Assembly: GCF_018882335.1 (NCBI RefSeq)
Contig: NZ_JACVOS010000003.1
Location: 124,001-188,000 of the forward strand
Length of the DNA: 64,000 nucleotides
Reading direction: 5' to 3'
Origin: Polynucleobacter sp. AM-25C3
GTDB taxonomy: Bacteria > Pseudomonadota > Gammaproteobacteria > Burkholderiales > Burkholderiaceae
Part shown: positions 40,383 to 50,954 of the stretch, piece by piece
How positions within the stretch are numbered: the first letter of the stretch is position 1
Layout: each line of letters opens with the position of its first letter
The notes under the pieces: generated by a model
What the model saw: the letters and a program-made list of their open reading frames with translations, nothing else
What the model was told of the DNA's origin: nothing
Databases searched by the model: none
Position numbers and translations under genes: made by a program

Positions 40383-41167
40383 AGCCCATTCTCAATCACG
40401 CATCAATGTCATATGGTAGCGGCTTTCCGACGCTATTGCGCAAAGAAATTAAGCGTTTTTATAAAGTAGGATTTCAGACGGTTGCAGCACCAGTACTGAC
40501 TGCTGTTTTGTATTTAATGATTTTTGGACACGTGCTAGAGGGAAAAGAGGTCTATGGCCGCCTTAACTACACAGCCTTCTTGATTCCTGGCCTAGTCATG
40601 ATGAGTGTCTTGCAGAATGCTTTTGCGAATACCTCCTCTTCTCTCATTCAATCCAAAGTTACAGGTAACTTGGTGTTTGTCTTGCTGGCACCTTTTAGTC
40701 ATCTCGAGTTTTATGCTGCCTATGTGTTGGCTGCGGTGTTCCGTGGTGTGGTTGTAGGTGCGGGCGTACTGGCGATTACCGCATGGTTTGCCATGCCATC
40801 ATTTGAATATCCTTTGTGGATCATGGTGTTTGCCCTGTTGGGGGCGGCAATTCTGGGTAGCATGGGTTTAATTGCGGGTATATGGGCTGATAAATATGAT
40901 CAACTAGCAGCCTTCCAGAACTTCATCATCATGCCGGCGACGATGTTATCTGGTGTGTTCTATTCCATCCACTCTTTGCCTGCTGCTTGGCAAGTCGTAT
41001 CGCATTTCAACCCCTTTTTCTACATGATTGATGGGTTTCGTTATGGCTTCTTTGGAGTGTCCGATATATCCCCTTGGGATAGCTTGGCAATTGTTGCAGC
41101 CTTTTTAGTCTTGGTTTCGGTGGTGGCTTTGCGTTTATTGCAAAAGGGCTATAAGTTAAGAAACTAG
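40379..41167 (+). CDS. ABC-2 type exporter, permease (YadH-like)
   Basis: Membrane partner of the preceding ATPase. The 262 residues have about six hydrophobic segments and the ABC-2 signature region LPAAWQVVSHFNPFFYMIDG near residues 203-222. The N-terminus includes LLRKEIKRFYKV, the usual elbow helix. It overlaps the ATPase gene (ATGA) and is 78 bp before ibaG. The substrate cannot be told; location suggests envelope lipids or glycans, which is inference. Confidence 0.9.
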   Translation: MKPILNHASMSYGSGFPTLLRKEIKRFYKVGFQTVAAPVLTAVLYLMIFGHVLEGKEVYGRLNYTAFLIPGLVMMSVLQNAFANTSSSLIQSKVTGNLVFVLLAPFSHLEFYAAYVLAAVFRGVVVGAGVLAITAWFAMPSFEYPLWIMVFALLGAAILGSMGLIAGIWADKYDQLAAFQNFIIMPATMLSGVFYSIHSLPAAWQVVSHFNPFFYMIDGFRYGFFGVSDISPWDSLAIVAAFLVLVSVVALRLLQKGYKLRN

Positions 41168-41179
41168 TTGACGATTGAG

Positions 41180-41209
41180 TTGCATCAAAATATTGAATAC
41201 AGAAATTAT
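41180..41209 (+). promoter_or_regulatory. Candidate promoter before ibaG-murA
   Basis: TTGCAT (41180-41185) and AATTAT (41204-41209) are 18 nt apart in the 78-bp gap before ibaG. This is a moderate match; the operon may also be read from upstream. Confidence 0.3.
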
Positions 41210-41245
41210 TAGCAGTTGTTGTTTATTCAGAATTAGGAGATCGAG

Positions 41246-41494
41246 ATGTTGCCAACCCCAGAGCAAATTGAGGGCTATATCCAGCAGGGTATAGCCTGCA
41301 CCCATATTAAAGTTGAAGGTGATGGCCAACATTTCTTTGCGACGATCGTGAGTCCTGAGTTTGAGGGTAAACGTCTCATTCAGCGTCATCAGTTGGTGTA
41401 TGGCGCCATGGGTGATCGTATGAAGGCGGAAGTACATGCCTTGTCAATCAAAGCGTTTACGCCTGAAGAGTTCGCGCAAAACTCCACAACCTAA
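41246..41494 (+). CDS. ibaG: BolA-family protein IbaG
   Basis: BolA-type protein that in other bacteria forms complexes with monothiol glutaredoxins and holds iron-sulfur clusters. The 82 residues match IbaG: HIKVEGDGQHFFATIVSPEF, the RHQLVYGAMGD helix, and HALSIKAFTPEEF at the end. The mla-ibaG-murA order is the same as in E. coli, which supports ibaG over bolA. A candidate partner, grxD, is at 62,257. AGGAGATCGAG precedes the ATG. Confidence 0.92.
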   Translation: MLPTPEQIEGYIQQGIACTHIKVEGDGQHFFATIVSPEFEGKRLIQRHQLVYGAMGDRMKAEVHALSIKAFTPEEFAQNSTT

Positions 41495-41527
41495 AATACC
41501 GCATTAGCTTTTTACTGGAATAGATTC

Positions 41528-42802
41528 ATGGATAAATTACGAATGGTTGGCGGCACTCCGCTCAAGGGCGAAGTGATGATTGCTGGCGCGAAGAACGCAG
41601 CCTTGCCAATTCTGTGTGCTTGCTTGCTTTGCGACGAGCCAATCACCTTGCGTAATGTTCCCGACTTGCAAGATGTACGGACGATGCTCAAGCTTCTCCA
41701 GGAAATTGGCGTAGCCGTCACTTTCCCGGACGCCAATGATCGCAATCATGTTGTTCTCAATGCGGCCAACATTAAGAGCTCTGAAGCAACTTACGAAATG
41801 GTGAAAACCATGCGTGCCTCGATTTTGGTTTTGGGTCCATTGCTTGCCAGAATGCATAGCGCGAAGGTTTCGTTGCCGGGCGGTTGTGCGATTGGTGCGA
41901 GACCTGTGGATCAGCACATCAAGGGTTTGAAGGCGATGGGCGCCACTATCAAAATTAAGAGTGGCTATATTCAAGCAGAAACTAAATCAGAAGATGGCCG
42001 TTTGCAGGGCGCCTCGATTTTGACTGACATGATTACGGTTACTGGCACAGAAAATTTATTGATGGCTGCCACTTTGGCATCTGGCACGAGTATTCTGGAG
42101 AACGCTGCCCGTGAACCTGAAGTGGGTGACTTGGCAGAGTTGCTTGTAAAGATGGGCGCCAAGATTAGCGGCATCGGCAGTGATCGTTTAGTTATTGAGG
42201 GTGTTGAAAAGCTTCATAGCGCAGAACATTCTGTGATCGCCGACCGTATTGAGACGGGCACATTCTTGTGTGCTGTTGCGGCTACTGGTGGGGAGGTGCT
42301 TGTAAGGCACTGTCGTCCTGACACCTTAGATGCTGTGATCGTCAAACTCAAAGAAGCAGGCTTGGAGATGGAGCTTGGGCCAGACTGGATTAAGGCTTCC
42401 ATGAAAGGTCGTCCTAAGGCAGTTAGCTTCCGCACTTCTGAATACCCAGCTTTTCCCACTGACATGCAGGCCCAGTTAATGGCGGTCAATGCCATTGCTG
42501 AGGGTAATGCCACGATTACTGAAACCATCTTTGAGAACCGTTTTATGCACGTTCAGGAGATGAATCGCCTCGGCGCTGATATCGCTATTGAGGGAAATAC
42601 GGCAATTGCGCAGGGCGTGGAGAAGCTGTCTGGCGCGATTGTGATGGCTACGGATTTGCGCGCTTCCGCAAGTTTGGTGATTGCCGGTTTGGCTGCCCAA
42701 GGCGAAACTCAGGTAGACCGGATTTATCACTTGGATCGTGGATATGACCGCATGGAGCAAAAGTTAACCCTCTTAGGGGCTAACATTCAGCGGATCAAGT
42801 AA
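41528..42802 (+). CDS. murA: UDP-N-acetylglucosamine 1-carboxyvinyltransferase
   Basis: First committed enzyme of peptidoglycan synthesis, transferring enolpyruvate to UDP-GlcNAc; the target of fosfomycin. The 424 residues have the catalytic cysteine C120 in [13 protein letters not shown], and the two inside-out alpha/beta barrel domains typical of EPSP synthase-like enzymes. [20 protein letters not shown] and the LIAG-type end are normal. It lies between ibaG and hisG, 20 bp upstream of hisG. Confidence 0.98.
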   Translation: MDKLRMVGGTPLKGEVMIAGAKNAALPILCACLLCDEPITLRNVPDLQDVRTMLKLLQEIGVAVTFPDANDRNHVVLNAANIKSSEATYEMVKTMRASILVLGPLLARMHSAKVSLPGGCAIGARPVDQHIKGLKAMGATIKIKSGYIQAETKSEDGRLQGASILTDMITVTGTENLLMAATLASGTSILENAAREPEVGDLAELLVKMGAKISGIGSDRLVIEGVEKLHSAEHSVIADRIETGTFLCAVAATGGEVLVRHCRPDTLDAVIVKLKEAGLEMELGPDWIKASMKGRPKAVSFRTSEYPAFPTDMQAQLMAVNAIAEGNATITETIFENRFMHVQEMNRLGADIAIEGNTAIAQGVEKLSGAIVMATDLRASASLVIAGLAAQGETQVDRIYHLDRGYDRMEQKLTLLGANIQRIK

Positions 42803-42822
42803 GCCTGATGGATAATTAGTCC

Positions 42823-43449
42823 ATGAAGTTAACTTTAGCCCTCTCGAAGGGGCGTATCTTCGAAGAAACCGCTGAGATCTTATCTAAGATCGGCATTCGT
42901 CCGCTTGAAGATCCTGAGAAGTCACGCAAACTCATTATTGAGACCTCCAATCCGGATGTGCGCTTAATTATTGTGCGCGCTTCGGATGTGCCGACCTACG
43001 TTCAGTTCGGTGGTGCCGATTTTGGGGTGGCTGGCTTAGATGTCTTGATGGAAAACGGTACAGACGGACTCTATGTCCCTTTTGATCTCAATATCGCCAA
43101 ATGCCGTATGTCGGTAGCTGTCAAAGAAGGCTTTGATTACGCCACTGCTGTAAAGCAAGGATCTCGTTTGAAAGTTGCAACTAAGTATGTCAACTGTGCA
43201 CGTGAGCACTTTGCTAATAAGGGCGTACACATTGATACGATTCATTTATATGGCTCGATGGAGTTAGCCCCATTAGTTGGATTGGCTGATGCGATTGTAG
43301 ATCTAGTATCTACAGGCAATACTTTGCGCGCAAATGGTTTGGTTGAGGTTGAGCCCATCGCTGACATCAGCGCCCGCATGGTTGTTAATCAAGCTTCGTA
43401 TAAACGTAAGCGCGCACAACTTCAGCCATTCTTTGAATTATTGAAGTAA
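42823..43449 (+). CDS. hisG: ATP phosphoribosyltransferase, short form
   Basis: First enzyme of histidine synthesis. The 208 residues are the short form, which in other bacteria needs a HisZ regulatory subunit; no hisZ is in this window. [16 protein letters not shown], the [20 protein letters not shown] segment and [13 protein letters not shown] (the PRPP-binding loop) are present. It begins the his cluster 20 bp after murA; hisD follows after 14 bp. Confidence 0.97.
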   Translation: MKLTLALSKGRIFEETAEILSKIGIRPLEDPEKSRKLIIETSNPDVRLIIVRASDVPTYVQFGGADFGVAGLDVLMENGTDGLYVPFDLNIAKCRMSVAVKEGFDYATAVKQGSRLKVATKYVNCAREHFANKGVHIDTIHLYGSMELAPLVGLADAIVDLVSTGNTLRANGLVEVEPIADISARMVVNQASYKRKRAQLQPFFELLK

Positions 43450-43463
43450 ACAAGAAAATCCCT

Positions 43464-44786
43464 ATGTCCGCTGAAGTCAAAGTCAAGCGCCTCAATAGCA
43501 AAGACGCAGGTTTCAAAGAAACGCTGCTCTCTAGTCTTTCGTTGCCGATGGCTGATGATGAGGCGATTGATGCTGTCGTAGTGAAGGTCTTGGCACAAGT
43601 AAAAGCCAATGGTGATACTGCAGTGTTGGATTACACAAAACAATTTGATCGATTAGATGTTGCGAGCGTTGCTGAGCTAGAGATTTCTCAATCAGCATTA
43701 AAAAATGCTTACGATGGTTTATCGGCCGAGCAGAAAAATGCTTTGGATATTGCTGCGCAACGTGTGCGCGCTTATCACGAGAAGCAAAAGATTGAAGCGG
43801 GTTGCCACTCTTGGGAATATGAAGAGGCTGATGGAACTCGCTTGGGTCAAAAAGTCACCGCTTTAGATCGCGTCGGAATTTATGTGCCCGGTGGCAAAGC
43901 AGCATATCCTTCCTCCGTATTGATGAATGCTATCCCCGCAAAAGTTGCTGGCGTGGCTGAGGTCATCATGGTAGTGCCCACTCCTGATGGCGCTCGTAAC
44001 CCCTTGGTCTTGGCCGCTGCCTATTTATCCGGTGTTGATCGCGTCTTTACGATTGGTGGTGCGCAAGCAGTTGGCGCTTTGGCTTACGGCACAAAAACGA
44101 TTCCTTCTGTCGATAAAATTGTTGGTCCTGGTAATGCTTATGTAGCTGCTGCCAAGCGCCGTGTGTTTGGGATCGTCGGCATCGATATGATCGCTGGCCC
44201 ATCAGAAATCTTGGTTCTCTGTGATGGCTCTAGTAATCCCGATTGGATTGCGATGGATTTGTTCTCACAAGCTGAGCACGATGAATTAGCGCAATCTATT
44301 TTGCTTTGCCCAGATGAGCAATTTATTGAGCAAGTGCAAGCAAGCATCAATAAGCTACTCCCAGAGATGCCTAGAAAGAAAGTGATTGAAGCATCACTCA
44401 CGAATCGCGCTTTATTGATTCAGGTAAAAGATATGGCGCAGGCTTGCGAGATTGCCAACGACATCGCTGCAGAGCATTTAGAAATTTGCGCTGCCGAGCC
44501 ACGAAAGTGGGCTGAATTGATTCGTCATGCGGGCGCGATCTTTATGGGTAACTACACCAGCGAGTCCCTTGGTGATTATTGCGCTGGCCCGAATCACGTT
44601 TTACCAACAGCACGCACTGCACGCTTCTCTTCGCCGTTAGGTGTGTATGACTTCATCAAACGTTCTAGCATGATTGAGGTTAGTGAGGCAGGTGCTCAAA
44701 CCTTAGGTGCCGTTGCTAGTACGCTCGCACACGGTGAGGGCTTGACAGCTCATGCTCGCGCTGCCGAGATGCGCCTAAAAAAATAG
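43464..44786 (+). CDS. hisD: Histidinol dehydrogenase
   Basis: Zinc enzyme for the last two oxidations to histidine. The 440 residues have the signature [13 protein letters not shown], the zinc ligands in FSQAEHDE and [16 protein letters not shown], and the catalytic glutamate/histidine pair near the C-terminus ([15 protein letters not shown]). It ends 36 bp before the convergent hisC stop, with no hairpin in between. Confidence 0.98.
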   Translation: MSAEVKVKRLNSKDAGFKETLLSSLSLPMADDEAIDAVVVKVLAQVKANGDTAVLDYTKQFDRLDVASVAELEISQSALKNAYDGLSAEQKNALDIAAQRVRAYHEKQKIEAGCHSWEYEEADGTRLGQKVTALDRVGIYVPGGKAAYPSSVLMNAIPAKVAGVAEVIMVVPTPDGARNPLVLAAAYLSGVDRVFTIGGAQAVGALAYGTKTIPSVDKIVGPGNAYVAAAKRRVFGIVGIDMIAGPSEILVLCDGSSNPDWIAMDLFSQAEHDELAQSILLCPDEQFIEQVQASINKLLPEMPRKKVIEASLTNRALLIQVKDMAQACEIANDIAAEHLEICAAEPRKWAELIRHAGAIFMGNYTSESLGDYCAGPNHVLPTARTARFSSPLGVYDFIKRSSMIEVSEAGAQTLGAVASTLAHGEGLTAHARAAEMRLKK

Positions 44787-44822
44787 ATTCGGAAATAAAT
44801 ACGAAATAAATTTCTAGCTAGC

Positions 44823-45896
44823 TCAAGTGCTGGCCAGAATTTCTTTCAGTGCGGAAATCAATTCATTCGTTTGCTCATCGGTACCGATGGTGATGCGCAA
44901 AAATTCTTCGATGCGTGGTGACTTAAAGTGGCGCACGATAATGCCGCGATCCCGCAAAACTTGATATAACTTTCCACCGGCATGTTTTGGGTGACGCGTA
45001 AATATAAAGTTGGCTGTAGATGGCAAAGTGTCAAAACCCAATGCACTTAATTCAGTGACCAAGCGTTCGCGAGTTTGAATTACTTTTTTACTTGTAGATT
45101 CCAAATGGGCTTGATCTTGTATTGCCGCAATTGCTCCAGCTTGCGCTAAGCGACCCAGCGGGTAAGAGTTAAAGCTATTCTTGACACGCTCTAGACCCTC
45201 AATTAAAGCGGGGTGACCCACGGCAAACCCAACACGCAACCCTGCTAGGGCGCGGGATTTGGAAAGGGTATGCACGACTAAGAGGTTTTCTGGGCATGCA
45301 TTTCCGCGTAGAAGTGGAATGCAAGACTCGGTCCCGTAATCGACATAGGCTTCATCGATGACCACTACTGAATCTGTATTTTTGCTGAGCAGGGCTTCGA
45401 TATCTGATCGTGGGATGGCGCGACCAGTGGGGGCATTCGGATTGGGGAAAATAACCCCACCATTCGGGGTCTTGAAATCCGCTATCTGAATTTCAAAATT
45501 AGGGCCTAAGGGGACTGTTTGATAGTCAATCCCAAATAACTTGCAATAGACTGGATAGAAGCTATAGGTGATATCTGGAAACTGGATGGGCTTAGCTTGC
45601 TTGAGGAGGCCTAAAAAGACGTGGGCTAGAACCTCATCTGAACCATTTCCTAAAAACACCTGTTTTGGGTCCAGACCATGTAAATCAGCAATAGCCTTTT
45701 TAAGGGCTACACCCTCGGGATCTGGATAGAGCCTTAGATCATCATTTGTTTGGGTATTAATGGCCGTTAGCGCCTTGAGAGACGGGCCGTAGGGGCTCTC
45801 ATTGGTGTTGAGTTTGACCAGTCGCTGCATTTGCGGCTGCTCCCCGGGAATATAGGGGGTGAGGGTCTGAACAACGGGGCTCCAAAAGCGGCTCAT
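44823..45896 (-). CDS. hisC: Histidinol-phosphate aminotransferase
   Basis: PLP aminotransferase making histidinol phosphate. The 357 residues show N-terminal [18 protein letters not shown], the [10 protein letters not shown] loop, [10 protein letters not shown]181 and Y184 (DEAYVDYG), and the PLP lysine K213 in [11 protein letters not shown]. It lies between hisD and hisB as in other beta-proteobacteria but on the opposite strand, converging on hisD and diverging from hisB. No disruption of the gene is seen. Confidence 0.96.
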   Translation of the reverse strand: MSRFWSPVVQTLTPYIPGEQPQMQRLVKLNTNESPYGPSLKALTAINTQTNDDLRLYPDPEGVALKKAIADLHGLDPKQVFLGNGSDEVLAHVFLGLLKQAKPIQFPDITYSFYPVYCKLFGIDYQTVPLGPNFEIQIADFKTPNGGVIFPNPNAPTGRAIPRSDIEALLSKNTDSVVVIDEAYVDYGTESCIPLLRGNACPENLLVVHTLSKSRALAGLRVGFAVGHPALIEGLERVKNSFNSYPLGRLAQAGAIAAIQDQAHLESTSKKVIQTRERLVTELSALGFDTLPSTANFIFTRHPKHAGGKLYQVLRDRGIIVRHFKSPRIEEFLRITIGTDEQTNELISALKEILAST

Positions 45897-45954
45897 GAGG
45901 GACTCTGGTCAAAAATCAGCAAAAATGAATAAACGCCAACAATCAAAATTGGCA

Positions 45955-45982
45955 TTTATATCTGTATTAGGAATGATATTAT
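45955..45982 (+). promoter_or_regulatory. Candidate promoter for hisB and downstream genes
   Basis: TGATATTAT (45974-45982) is an extended -10 element; a weak -35, TTTATA (45955-45960), is 16 nt upstream. It lies in the hisC-hisB divergent gap. A promoter is expected here because hisC inversion cuts hisB off from hisGD. Confidence 0.45.
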
Positions 45983-46022
45983 GAGGCTTCAATCAACACT
46001 TCGCCTCGCGGCGCACTGAAGC

Positions 46023-46610
46023 ATGCGGCAAGCCGACGTTACCCGAAACACTTCGGAAACCAAAATTCAAATTGACATCAACTTGGATGGCACAGGTAAA
46101 GCTGAGCTAGCCTCGGGCGTACCTTTCCTAGACCATATGCTCGATCAAATTGCCCGTCACGGCATGATCGATCTTAAAGTGGTCGCTACAGGCGATACCC
46201 ATATTGATGATCACCACACTGTTGAGGATGTGGGCATTACTTTGGGGCAGGCATTTGCCAAAGCGGTTGGCGATAAGGCTGGTATTACTCGCTATGGCCA
46301 TTCCTACGTGCCTTTGGATGAAACCCTTTCTCGCGTTGTGATCGACTTTTCTGGTCGCCCAGGACTGGAATTCAATGTCCCATTTACTCGTGCGCGTGTA
46401 GGTGATTTTGACGTGGATCTCAGCATCGAGTTCTTCCGTGGCTTTGTAAACCATGCTGGAGTCACTTTACACATCGATAACTTGCGTGGCATTAATGCCC
46501 ACCACCAGATTGAAACCGTCTTCAAGGCCTTTGGCCGTGCTTTGCGCATGGCTTTAGAGTTGGATCCACGTGCATCTGGTGTTGTTCCTTCGACTAAGGG
46601 CAGTCTCTAA
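46023..46610 (+). CDS. hisB: Imidazoleglycerol-phosphate dehydratase
   Basis: Manganese enzyme that dehydrates IGP to imidazole acetol phosphate. The 195 residues are the monofunctional form, without the phosphatase domain found in E. coli. The metal-binding histidines are in [29 protein letters not shown] and GINAHHQIE. The histidinol phosphatase must be a separate protein elsewhere. It heads the second half of the his cluster after the inverted hisC; hisH follows after 62 bp. Confidence 0.97.
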   Translation: MRQADVTRNTSETKIQIDINLDGTGKAELASGVPFLDHMLDQIARHGMIDLKVVATGDTHIDDHHTVEDVGITLGQAFAKAVGDKAGITRYGHSYVPLDETLSRVVIDFSGRPGLEFNVPFTRARVGDFDVDLSIEFFRGFVNHAGVTLHIDNLRGINAHHQIETVFKAFGRALRMALELDPRASGVVPSTKGSL

Positions 46611-46672
46611 TCTAGAAAAATTCTAGTGTTGAGTAGAAGACTGTCACAAAACTACAGAACATAGGCTAACCA

Positions 46673-47335
46673 TTGACGCAAACCATTGCGATCGTTGACT
46701 ACGGAATGGGTAACCTGCGTTCCGTCTATCAGGCCTTTCATCATGTGGCGCCGGATGCTAATGTCTTAATTGCACACACCCCAGAAGAAATCCTTGCCGC
46801 CGAGCGAGTGGTGCTTCCAGGACAGGGCGCTATGCCGGACTGCATGAAGCATCTCCAAGAGTCTGGTTTACTAGAGGCGCTTTTAGATGCTGCCAAAAAT
46901 AAACCGCTATTGGGTGTTTGTGTGGGCGAGCAGATGCTGTTTGATCAAAGCGCTGAAGTGCGAGCAAGCTCTAATACCCCCTGGACACCTTGTTTAGGAT
47001 TGATTCCGGGTGAAGTAAGACGTTTTGAGCTTACTGGCAAATTGCAGCCAGATGGCTCTGCGTCCAAGGTTCCGCATATGGGCTGGAACCAGGTACGTCA
47101 GGATCGCCAACACCCAATTTGGGATGGCATTCCCGATTTAACAAGTTTTTACTTTGTGCACAGTTACTATGTTGTGCCGCAACGTAAGGAAGATATTGCG
47201 GGCTCAACCGAATACGGTGACTGGTTTACTTCTGCTGTTGCAAGGGATAATATTTTTGCAACGCAATTTCATCCAGAAAAAAGTGCAGAATACGGACTAA
47301 AGCTCTACAAAAATTTTGTTTCTTGGCAACCTTAA
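46673..47335 (+). CDS. hisH: Imidazole glycerol phosphate synthase, glutaminase subunit
   Basis: Class I glutamine amidotransferase that supplies ammonia to HisF. The start is a TTG at 46673 ([20 protein letters not shown]), the only start that keeps the N-terminus. The 220 residues have the catalytic cysteine in [11 protein letters not shown], and the histidine and glutamate in [13 protein letters not shown]. It is followed by hisA after 20 bp, as usual. Confidence 0.95.
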   Translation: MTQTIAIVDYGMGNLRSVYQAFHHVAPDANVLIAHTPEEILAAERVVLPGQGAMPDCMKHLQESGLLEALLDAAKNKPLLGVCVGEQMLFDQSAEVRASSNTPWTPCLGLIPGEVRRFELTGKLQPDGSASKVPHMGWNQVRQDRQHPIWDGIPDLTSFYFVHSYYVVPQRKEDIAGSTEYGDWFTSAVARDNIFATQFHPEKSAEYGLKLYKNFVSWQP

Positions 47336-47355
47336 TACTTTTCTAAACTACCGCT

Positions 47356-48117
47356 ATGCTGCTGATTCCCGCGATTGACCTAAAAGACGGCCACTGTGTT
47401 CGACTCGAACAAGGTGATATGGATAAAGCCACTGTTTTTTCTGAGGATCCTGGCGCGATGGCGGCACATTGGATCAGCAAGGGCGCACGTCGTTTACACC
47501 TAGTAGATTTGAATGGCGCATTTGCTGGGAAGCTCAAAAATGAGTCTGCAATTAAATCCATTCTTAAAGCGGTTGGCGATGAGATTCCAGTTCAGCTAGG
47601 TGGCGGTATCCGCGATCTCGAAACGATTGAGCGTTTATTGGATGACGGCATCAGTACCGTCATTATTGGCACAGCTGCTGTGAAGAGTCCTGGCTTTGTT
47701 CAGGATGCTTGCACTGCTTTCCCTGGCCACATCATGGTGGGCTTAGATGCACGTGATGGCAAAGTAGCCACTGATGGCTGGAGCAAGATTACGGGCCATG
47801 AAGTGATCGACCTTGCTAAAAAATTTGAAGGCTACGGCGTAGAAGCAATTATCTATACTGACATTGGTCGTGATGGCATGATGAAGGGCATCAATATGGA
47901 TGCCACGATTAAATTGGCACAAGCGATCCGGATCCCAGTGATTGCTAGTGGTGGTTTATCGAATAATCAAGATATTGAAGCGCTATGTGAGGCTGAAGCT
48001 GAAGGCATTATGGGCGTGATTGCGGGACGCTCAATTTACGCTGGTGATTTAGATTTAACGGCGGCGCAAAAATATGCCGATGAGTTAACCCTGAAGTTCA
48101 TCAAGAAAATTGTCTAG
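47356..48117 (+). CDS. hisA: Phosphoribosylformimino-AICAR-P isomerase
   Basis: TIM-barrel isomerase converting ProFAR to PRFAR. The 253 residues begin [20 protein letters not shown], with the catalytic aspartate in PAIDLKDG and the second in [10 protein letters not shown]. The two half-barrels and the phosphate-binding GGGIRD and SGGLS turns are intact. It lies between hisH and hisF. The GC and codon use look like the neighbours. Confidence 0.98.
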   Translation: MLLIPAIDLKDGHCVRLEQGDMDKATVFSEDPGAMAAHWISKGARRLHLVDLNGAFAGKLKNESAIKSILKAVGDEIPVQLGGGIRDLETIERLLDDGISTVIIGTAAVKSPGFVQDACTAFPGHIMVGLDARDGKVATDGWSKITGHEVIDLAKKFEGYGVEAIIYTDIGRDGMMKGINMDATIKLAQAIRIPVIASGGLSNNQDIEALCEAEAEGIMGVIAGRSIYAGDLDLTAAQKYADELTLKFIKKIV

Positions 48118-48128
48118 AGTGCTGATCA

Positions 48129-48887
48129 GTGCTAACTAAGCGAATTATTCCCTGCCTTGATGTCACAGCAGGGCGCGTTGTTAAAGGCGTGAACTTTGTT
48201 GGCTTGCGTGATGCGGGTGATCCTGTAGAGATTGCAAAACGTTATGACACCCAAGGTGCCGATGAGCTCACTTTCTTGGACATCACAGCTACATCTGATG
48301 GGCGCGATCTAATATTGCACATCATTGAAGATGTTGCATCCCAAGTATTTATTCCTTTAACCGTTGGTGGCGGTGTGCGCGCCGTAGCGGATGTACGCCG
48401 CTTACTCAATGCTGGCGCTGACAAGGTGAGCATGAATTCTTCTGCTGTAGCCAATCCAGATTTAGTATCTGATGCTGCAGCCTATTACGGTTCGCAGTGC
48501 ATCGTCGTTGCCATTGATGCTAAAAAAACTGAAGCGGGTAATTGGGAAGTCTTTACCCATGGCGGTAGAACTGCTACTGGTATGGATGTAGTCGCGTGGG
48601 CAACTGAAGTGGCCAAACGCGGTGCTGGTGAAATACTTCTCACCAGTATGAATCGCGATGGTAGTAAAGATGGCTTTGACCTTGAGTTAACTGCAGCAGT
48701 GAGCGATGCGGTAAGTGTTCCGGTGATTGCATCTGGCGGGGTGGGTAATTTGCAGCACTTGGTCGATGGCATTGCCAAAGGTCATGCTGATGCCGTTCTT
48801 GCGGCGAGTATTTTTCATTATGGTGAATACACCGTTGGCCAAGCAAAAGAATATATGGCTAGCCAAGGAATTCCGGTCCGTATTTAA
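48129..48887 (+). CDS. hisF: Imidazole glycerol phosphate synthase, cyclase subunit
   Basis: TIM-barrel cyclase that uses HisH-derived ammonia to form IGP and AICAR. The start is GTG at 48129. The 252 residues begin [20 protein letters not shown] (catalytic D11), have the second catalytic aspartate in [16 protein letters not shown], and the SGGVG phosphate loop. It is 11 bp after hisA and 29 bp before hisI. Confidence 0.98.
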   Translation: MLTKRIIPCLDVTAGRVVKGVNFVGLRDAGDPVEIAKRYDTQGADELTFLDITATSDGRDLILHIIEDVASQVFIPLTVGGGVRAVADVRRLLNAGADKVSMNSSAVANPDLVSDAAAYYGSQCIVVAIDAKKTEAGNWEVFTHGGRTATGMDVVAWATEVAKRGAGEILLTSMNRDGSKDGFDLELTAAVSDAVSVPVIASGGVGNLQHLVDGIAKGHADAVLAASIFHYGEYTVGQAKEYMASQGIPVRI

Positions 48888-48916
48888 GAGCTAATAAAAA
48901 TATAGAGAAGATAAAT

Positions 48917-49318
48917 ATGAGCTCGTTCACCCCAATTGACACTTTAGAAGCGGGCGCATGGCTTGATGCCGTTACTTGGAATGAGCAGGGCTTGGTTCCG
49001 GTGATTGCTCAAGAGGTTGGCAGCAAAGATATCTTGATGATGGCCTGGATGAATCGGGACGCCTTATTGGCTACATTGCGTTTGGGCGAGGCGGTCTATT
49101 GGACTCGCTCAAGACAAAAGCTTTGGCACAAGGGTGAAGAATCGGGCCACATCCAAAAAGTTAAAGAAATCCGCCTCGATTGTGATGGCGATACGATTTT
49201 GATCTTGGTTGAGCAAAAAGATGGCATTGCTTGCCATACTGGTGAGCATAGTTGCTTTTTCCAGCGGTGGGATTCAGCGCAATCTGCTTGGGTAGATGAG
49301 TCTCAGGGTCTTAAATAA
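48917..49318 (+). CDS. hisI: Phosphoribosyl-AMP cyclohydrolase
   Basis: Zinc enzyme opening the purine ring of PR-AMP. The 133 residues include [20 protein letters not shown] and [14 protein letters not shown], and zinc ligands in DCDGDT and [10 protein letters not shown]. It is the single-domain form, separate from hisE, unlike the E. coli HisIE fusion. hisE follows after 43 bp. Confidence 0.97.
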   Translation: MSSFTPIDTLEAGAWLDAVTWNEQGLVPVIAQEVGSKDILMMAWMNRDALLATLRLGEAVYWTRSRQKLWHKGEESGHIQKVKEIRLDCDGDTILILVEQKDGIACHTGEHSCFFQRWDSAQSAWVDESQGLK

Positions 49319-49361
49319 GCCTTCTTAGTCTTCATGGCGATAAAAGACATAAAATCCCTTT

Positions 49362-49763
49362 ATGACTAGTTCAGCACAAAACCCCTCCAATTTAGATTCT
49401 GCCTTGGCTCATTTGGCCGATGTGGTGGATCAACGACGTGATGCATTTAAGGCTGGTCAAGCAGATCCAAAGACCTCTTACACTGCTTTGCTCTTTTCCA
49501 AGGGTGATGATGGGATTCTCAAGAAGATTGGTGAGGAGGCTACTGAGGCGGTGATGGCGGCTAAGGATGCGCGTAACTCCAATCTAGCCCCTGAGCAGCA
49601 AAAGCTCTTAGTTGGCGAGATGGCTGACCTTTGGTTCCATTGCTTAATAGCACTTTCTCAGTTTGGCTTACGCCCAGAGGATGTGGTGGCTGAGCTCAAT
49701 CGTCGCCTGGGGACCTCGGGAATTGAAGAAAAGGCGGCCAGAAAAGCTGCTGGTAAAGAGTAA
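49362..49763 (+). CDS. hisE: Phosphoribosyl-ATP pyrophosphatase
   Basis: MazG-like hydrolase that converts PR-ATP to PR-AMP. The 133 residues include [16 protein letters not shown], the metal-binding EExxE-type helix, and [14 protein letters not shown]. The N-terminal 35 residues are a short extension. It is the last his gene; HIT-family and tat genes follow in the same direction, a usual order in this group. Confidence 0.96.
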   Translation: MTSSAQNPSNLDSALAHLADVVDQRRDAFKAGQADPKTSYTALLFSKGDDGILKKIGEEATEAVMAAKDARNSNLAPEQQKLLVGEMADLWFHCLIALSQFGLRPEDVVAELNRRLGTSGIEEKAARKAAGKE

Positions 49764-49806
49764 ATACAGTAAAACTCGATAAATTCATCAAAACTAGAAC
49801 GAAACC

Positions 49807-50163
49807 GTGAACCACGATCCTAACTGCTTGTTTTGTAAGATTTCTAAGGGCGAAATCCCATCCCAAAAGGTATACGAGGATGAGGAGATATTTGCTTTTA
49901 AAGATATCAATCCGGCTGCACCAATTCATTTTCTAATGATTCCCAAGAAGCATATCCCTATGTTGGAGTTGGCAGAAGTGGTGGATGCGCCATTGCTAGG
50001 TAGAATGATGGAATTAGCACCGCGTCTTGCCAAGGAGCAGGGTTGCCGTCCCGGAAAAGATGGCGGCTTTAGATTGGTAGTGAACAATGGTGCGGATGGT
50101 GGGCAAGAGGTTTATCACCTGCACTTGCATGTGATGGGCGGTCCACGCCCCTGGAAAAAATAG
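49807..50163 (+). CDS. HIT-family nucleotide-binding protein (HinT-like)
   Basis: Histidine-triad hydrolase of purine phosphoramidates, close to HinT. The start is a GTG at 49807. The 118 residues have the triad in [10 protein letters not shown] near the C-terminus and [13 protein letters not shown] at the N-terminus. It lies between hisE and tatA, 16 bp before the tatA ATG. The true substrate is unknown. Confidence 0.94.
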   Translation: MNHDPNCLFCKISKGEIPSQKVYEDEEIFAFKDINPAAPIHFLMIPKKHIPMLELAEVVDAPLLGRMMELAPRLAKEQGCRPGKDGGFRLVVNNGADGGQEVYHLHLHVMGGPRPWKK

Positions 50164-50179
50164 TCCGAGGAGATTGAAG

Positions 50180-50422
50180 ATGGGTTCATTTAGCATTTGG
50201 CATTGGTTAATTGTTTTGGTAATCGTGATGTTGGTATTTGGTACCAAAAAATTGCGCAATATCGGAACTGACTTAGGCGGCGCTGTTAAAGGCTTCAAAG
50301 ATGGTATGAAAACGCCTGAGGGAACTGAAGAGTCGCAAGATAAAGCCAAGGAACAAATCCAGAGCGCTACCGCATCAACAGAGAAAACTGTGGATGTGCA
50401 GGCTAAAGACGTAAACAAGTAA
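50180..50422 (+). CDS. tatA: Sec-independent protein translocase TatA
   Basis: Pore-forming component of the twin-arginine translocase. The start is ATG 50180, preceded by GAGGAG (50167-50172) 7 nt upstream; a TTG at 50174 is a weaker alternative. The 80 residues have one span (about 5-22), an amphipathic helix with [20 protein letters not shown], and a charged tail. It is followed by tatB after 38 bp. A likely client, the Rieske protein, is at 55,479. Confidence 0.97.
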   Translation: MGSFSIWHWLIVLVIVMLVFGTKKLRNIGTDLGGAVKGFKDGMKTPEGTEESQDKAKEQIQSATASTEKTVDVQAKDVNK

Positions 50423-50460
50423 ATATCAACAGTGTGCAATTACCCGCGCATCATTTTTAA

Positions 50461-50937
50461 ATGATTGATCTTGGTGTTTCAAAGCTTGCACTCATTGCAG
50501 TAGTTGCATTGGTGGTGGTCGGCCCCGAGCGTCTTCCTAAGATTGCCCGCATGGCAGGTAATCTATTCGGACGAGCACAGCGCTACATGGCTGACGTGAA
50601 ATCTGAAGTGAGTCGCCAGATGGACATTGAAGAGTTTAAGAAACTCCGTGAAGAAAGTGTCTCTGCCTTTAAAGATGTCGAGAGTTCCATTCAATCTACC
50701 GTGCAAGAGGCAGGTGCTAATTTAAGCGACCAAGCTGATATCGGTTCGAATATGTTTACACGAGCCCCTTTAGATGAAAAGGAAGTGCTACAAAAATCGA
50801 TACGCCAAGGTCGCAAGAGCTGGGGCGTGAGACGCGCAGCAAGACCGATTTGGTTTAAGCGCTCGACTGGCATGCGTACGAGAGTTCAATCAGGCGCTGC
50901 TCGCATGAAGCGTTTTCATCATAGCGCCACCAAGTAA
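50461..50937 (+). CDS. tatB: Sec-independent protein translocase TatB
   Basis: Receptor subunit that with TatC binds twin-arginine signals. The 158 residues have one N-terminal span, the LVVVGPERLPKIARMAG hinge, a long amphipathic helix to about residue 100, then a basic tail (RRAARPIWFKRSTGMRTRVQ). The E8-type glutamate of E. coli TatB corresponds to the start helix region (MIDLGVSKL). tatC follows after 17 bp. Confidence 0.95.
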   Translation: MIDLGVSKLALIAVVALVVVGPERLPKIARMAGNLFGRAQRYMADVKSEVSRQMDIEEFKKLREESVSAFKDVESSIQSTVQEAGANLSDQADIGSNMFTRAPLDEKEVLQKSIRQGRKSWGVRRAARPIWFKRSTGMRTRVQSGAARMKRFHHSATK

Positions 50938-50954
50938 CTCAAAATTATATTTAG

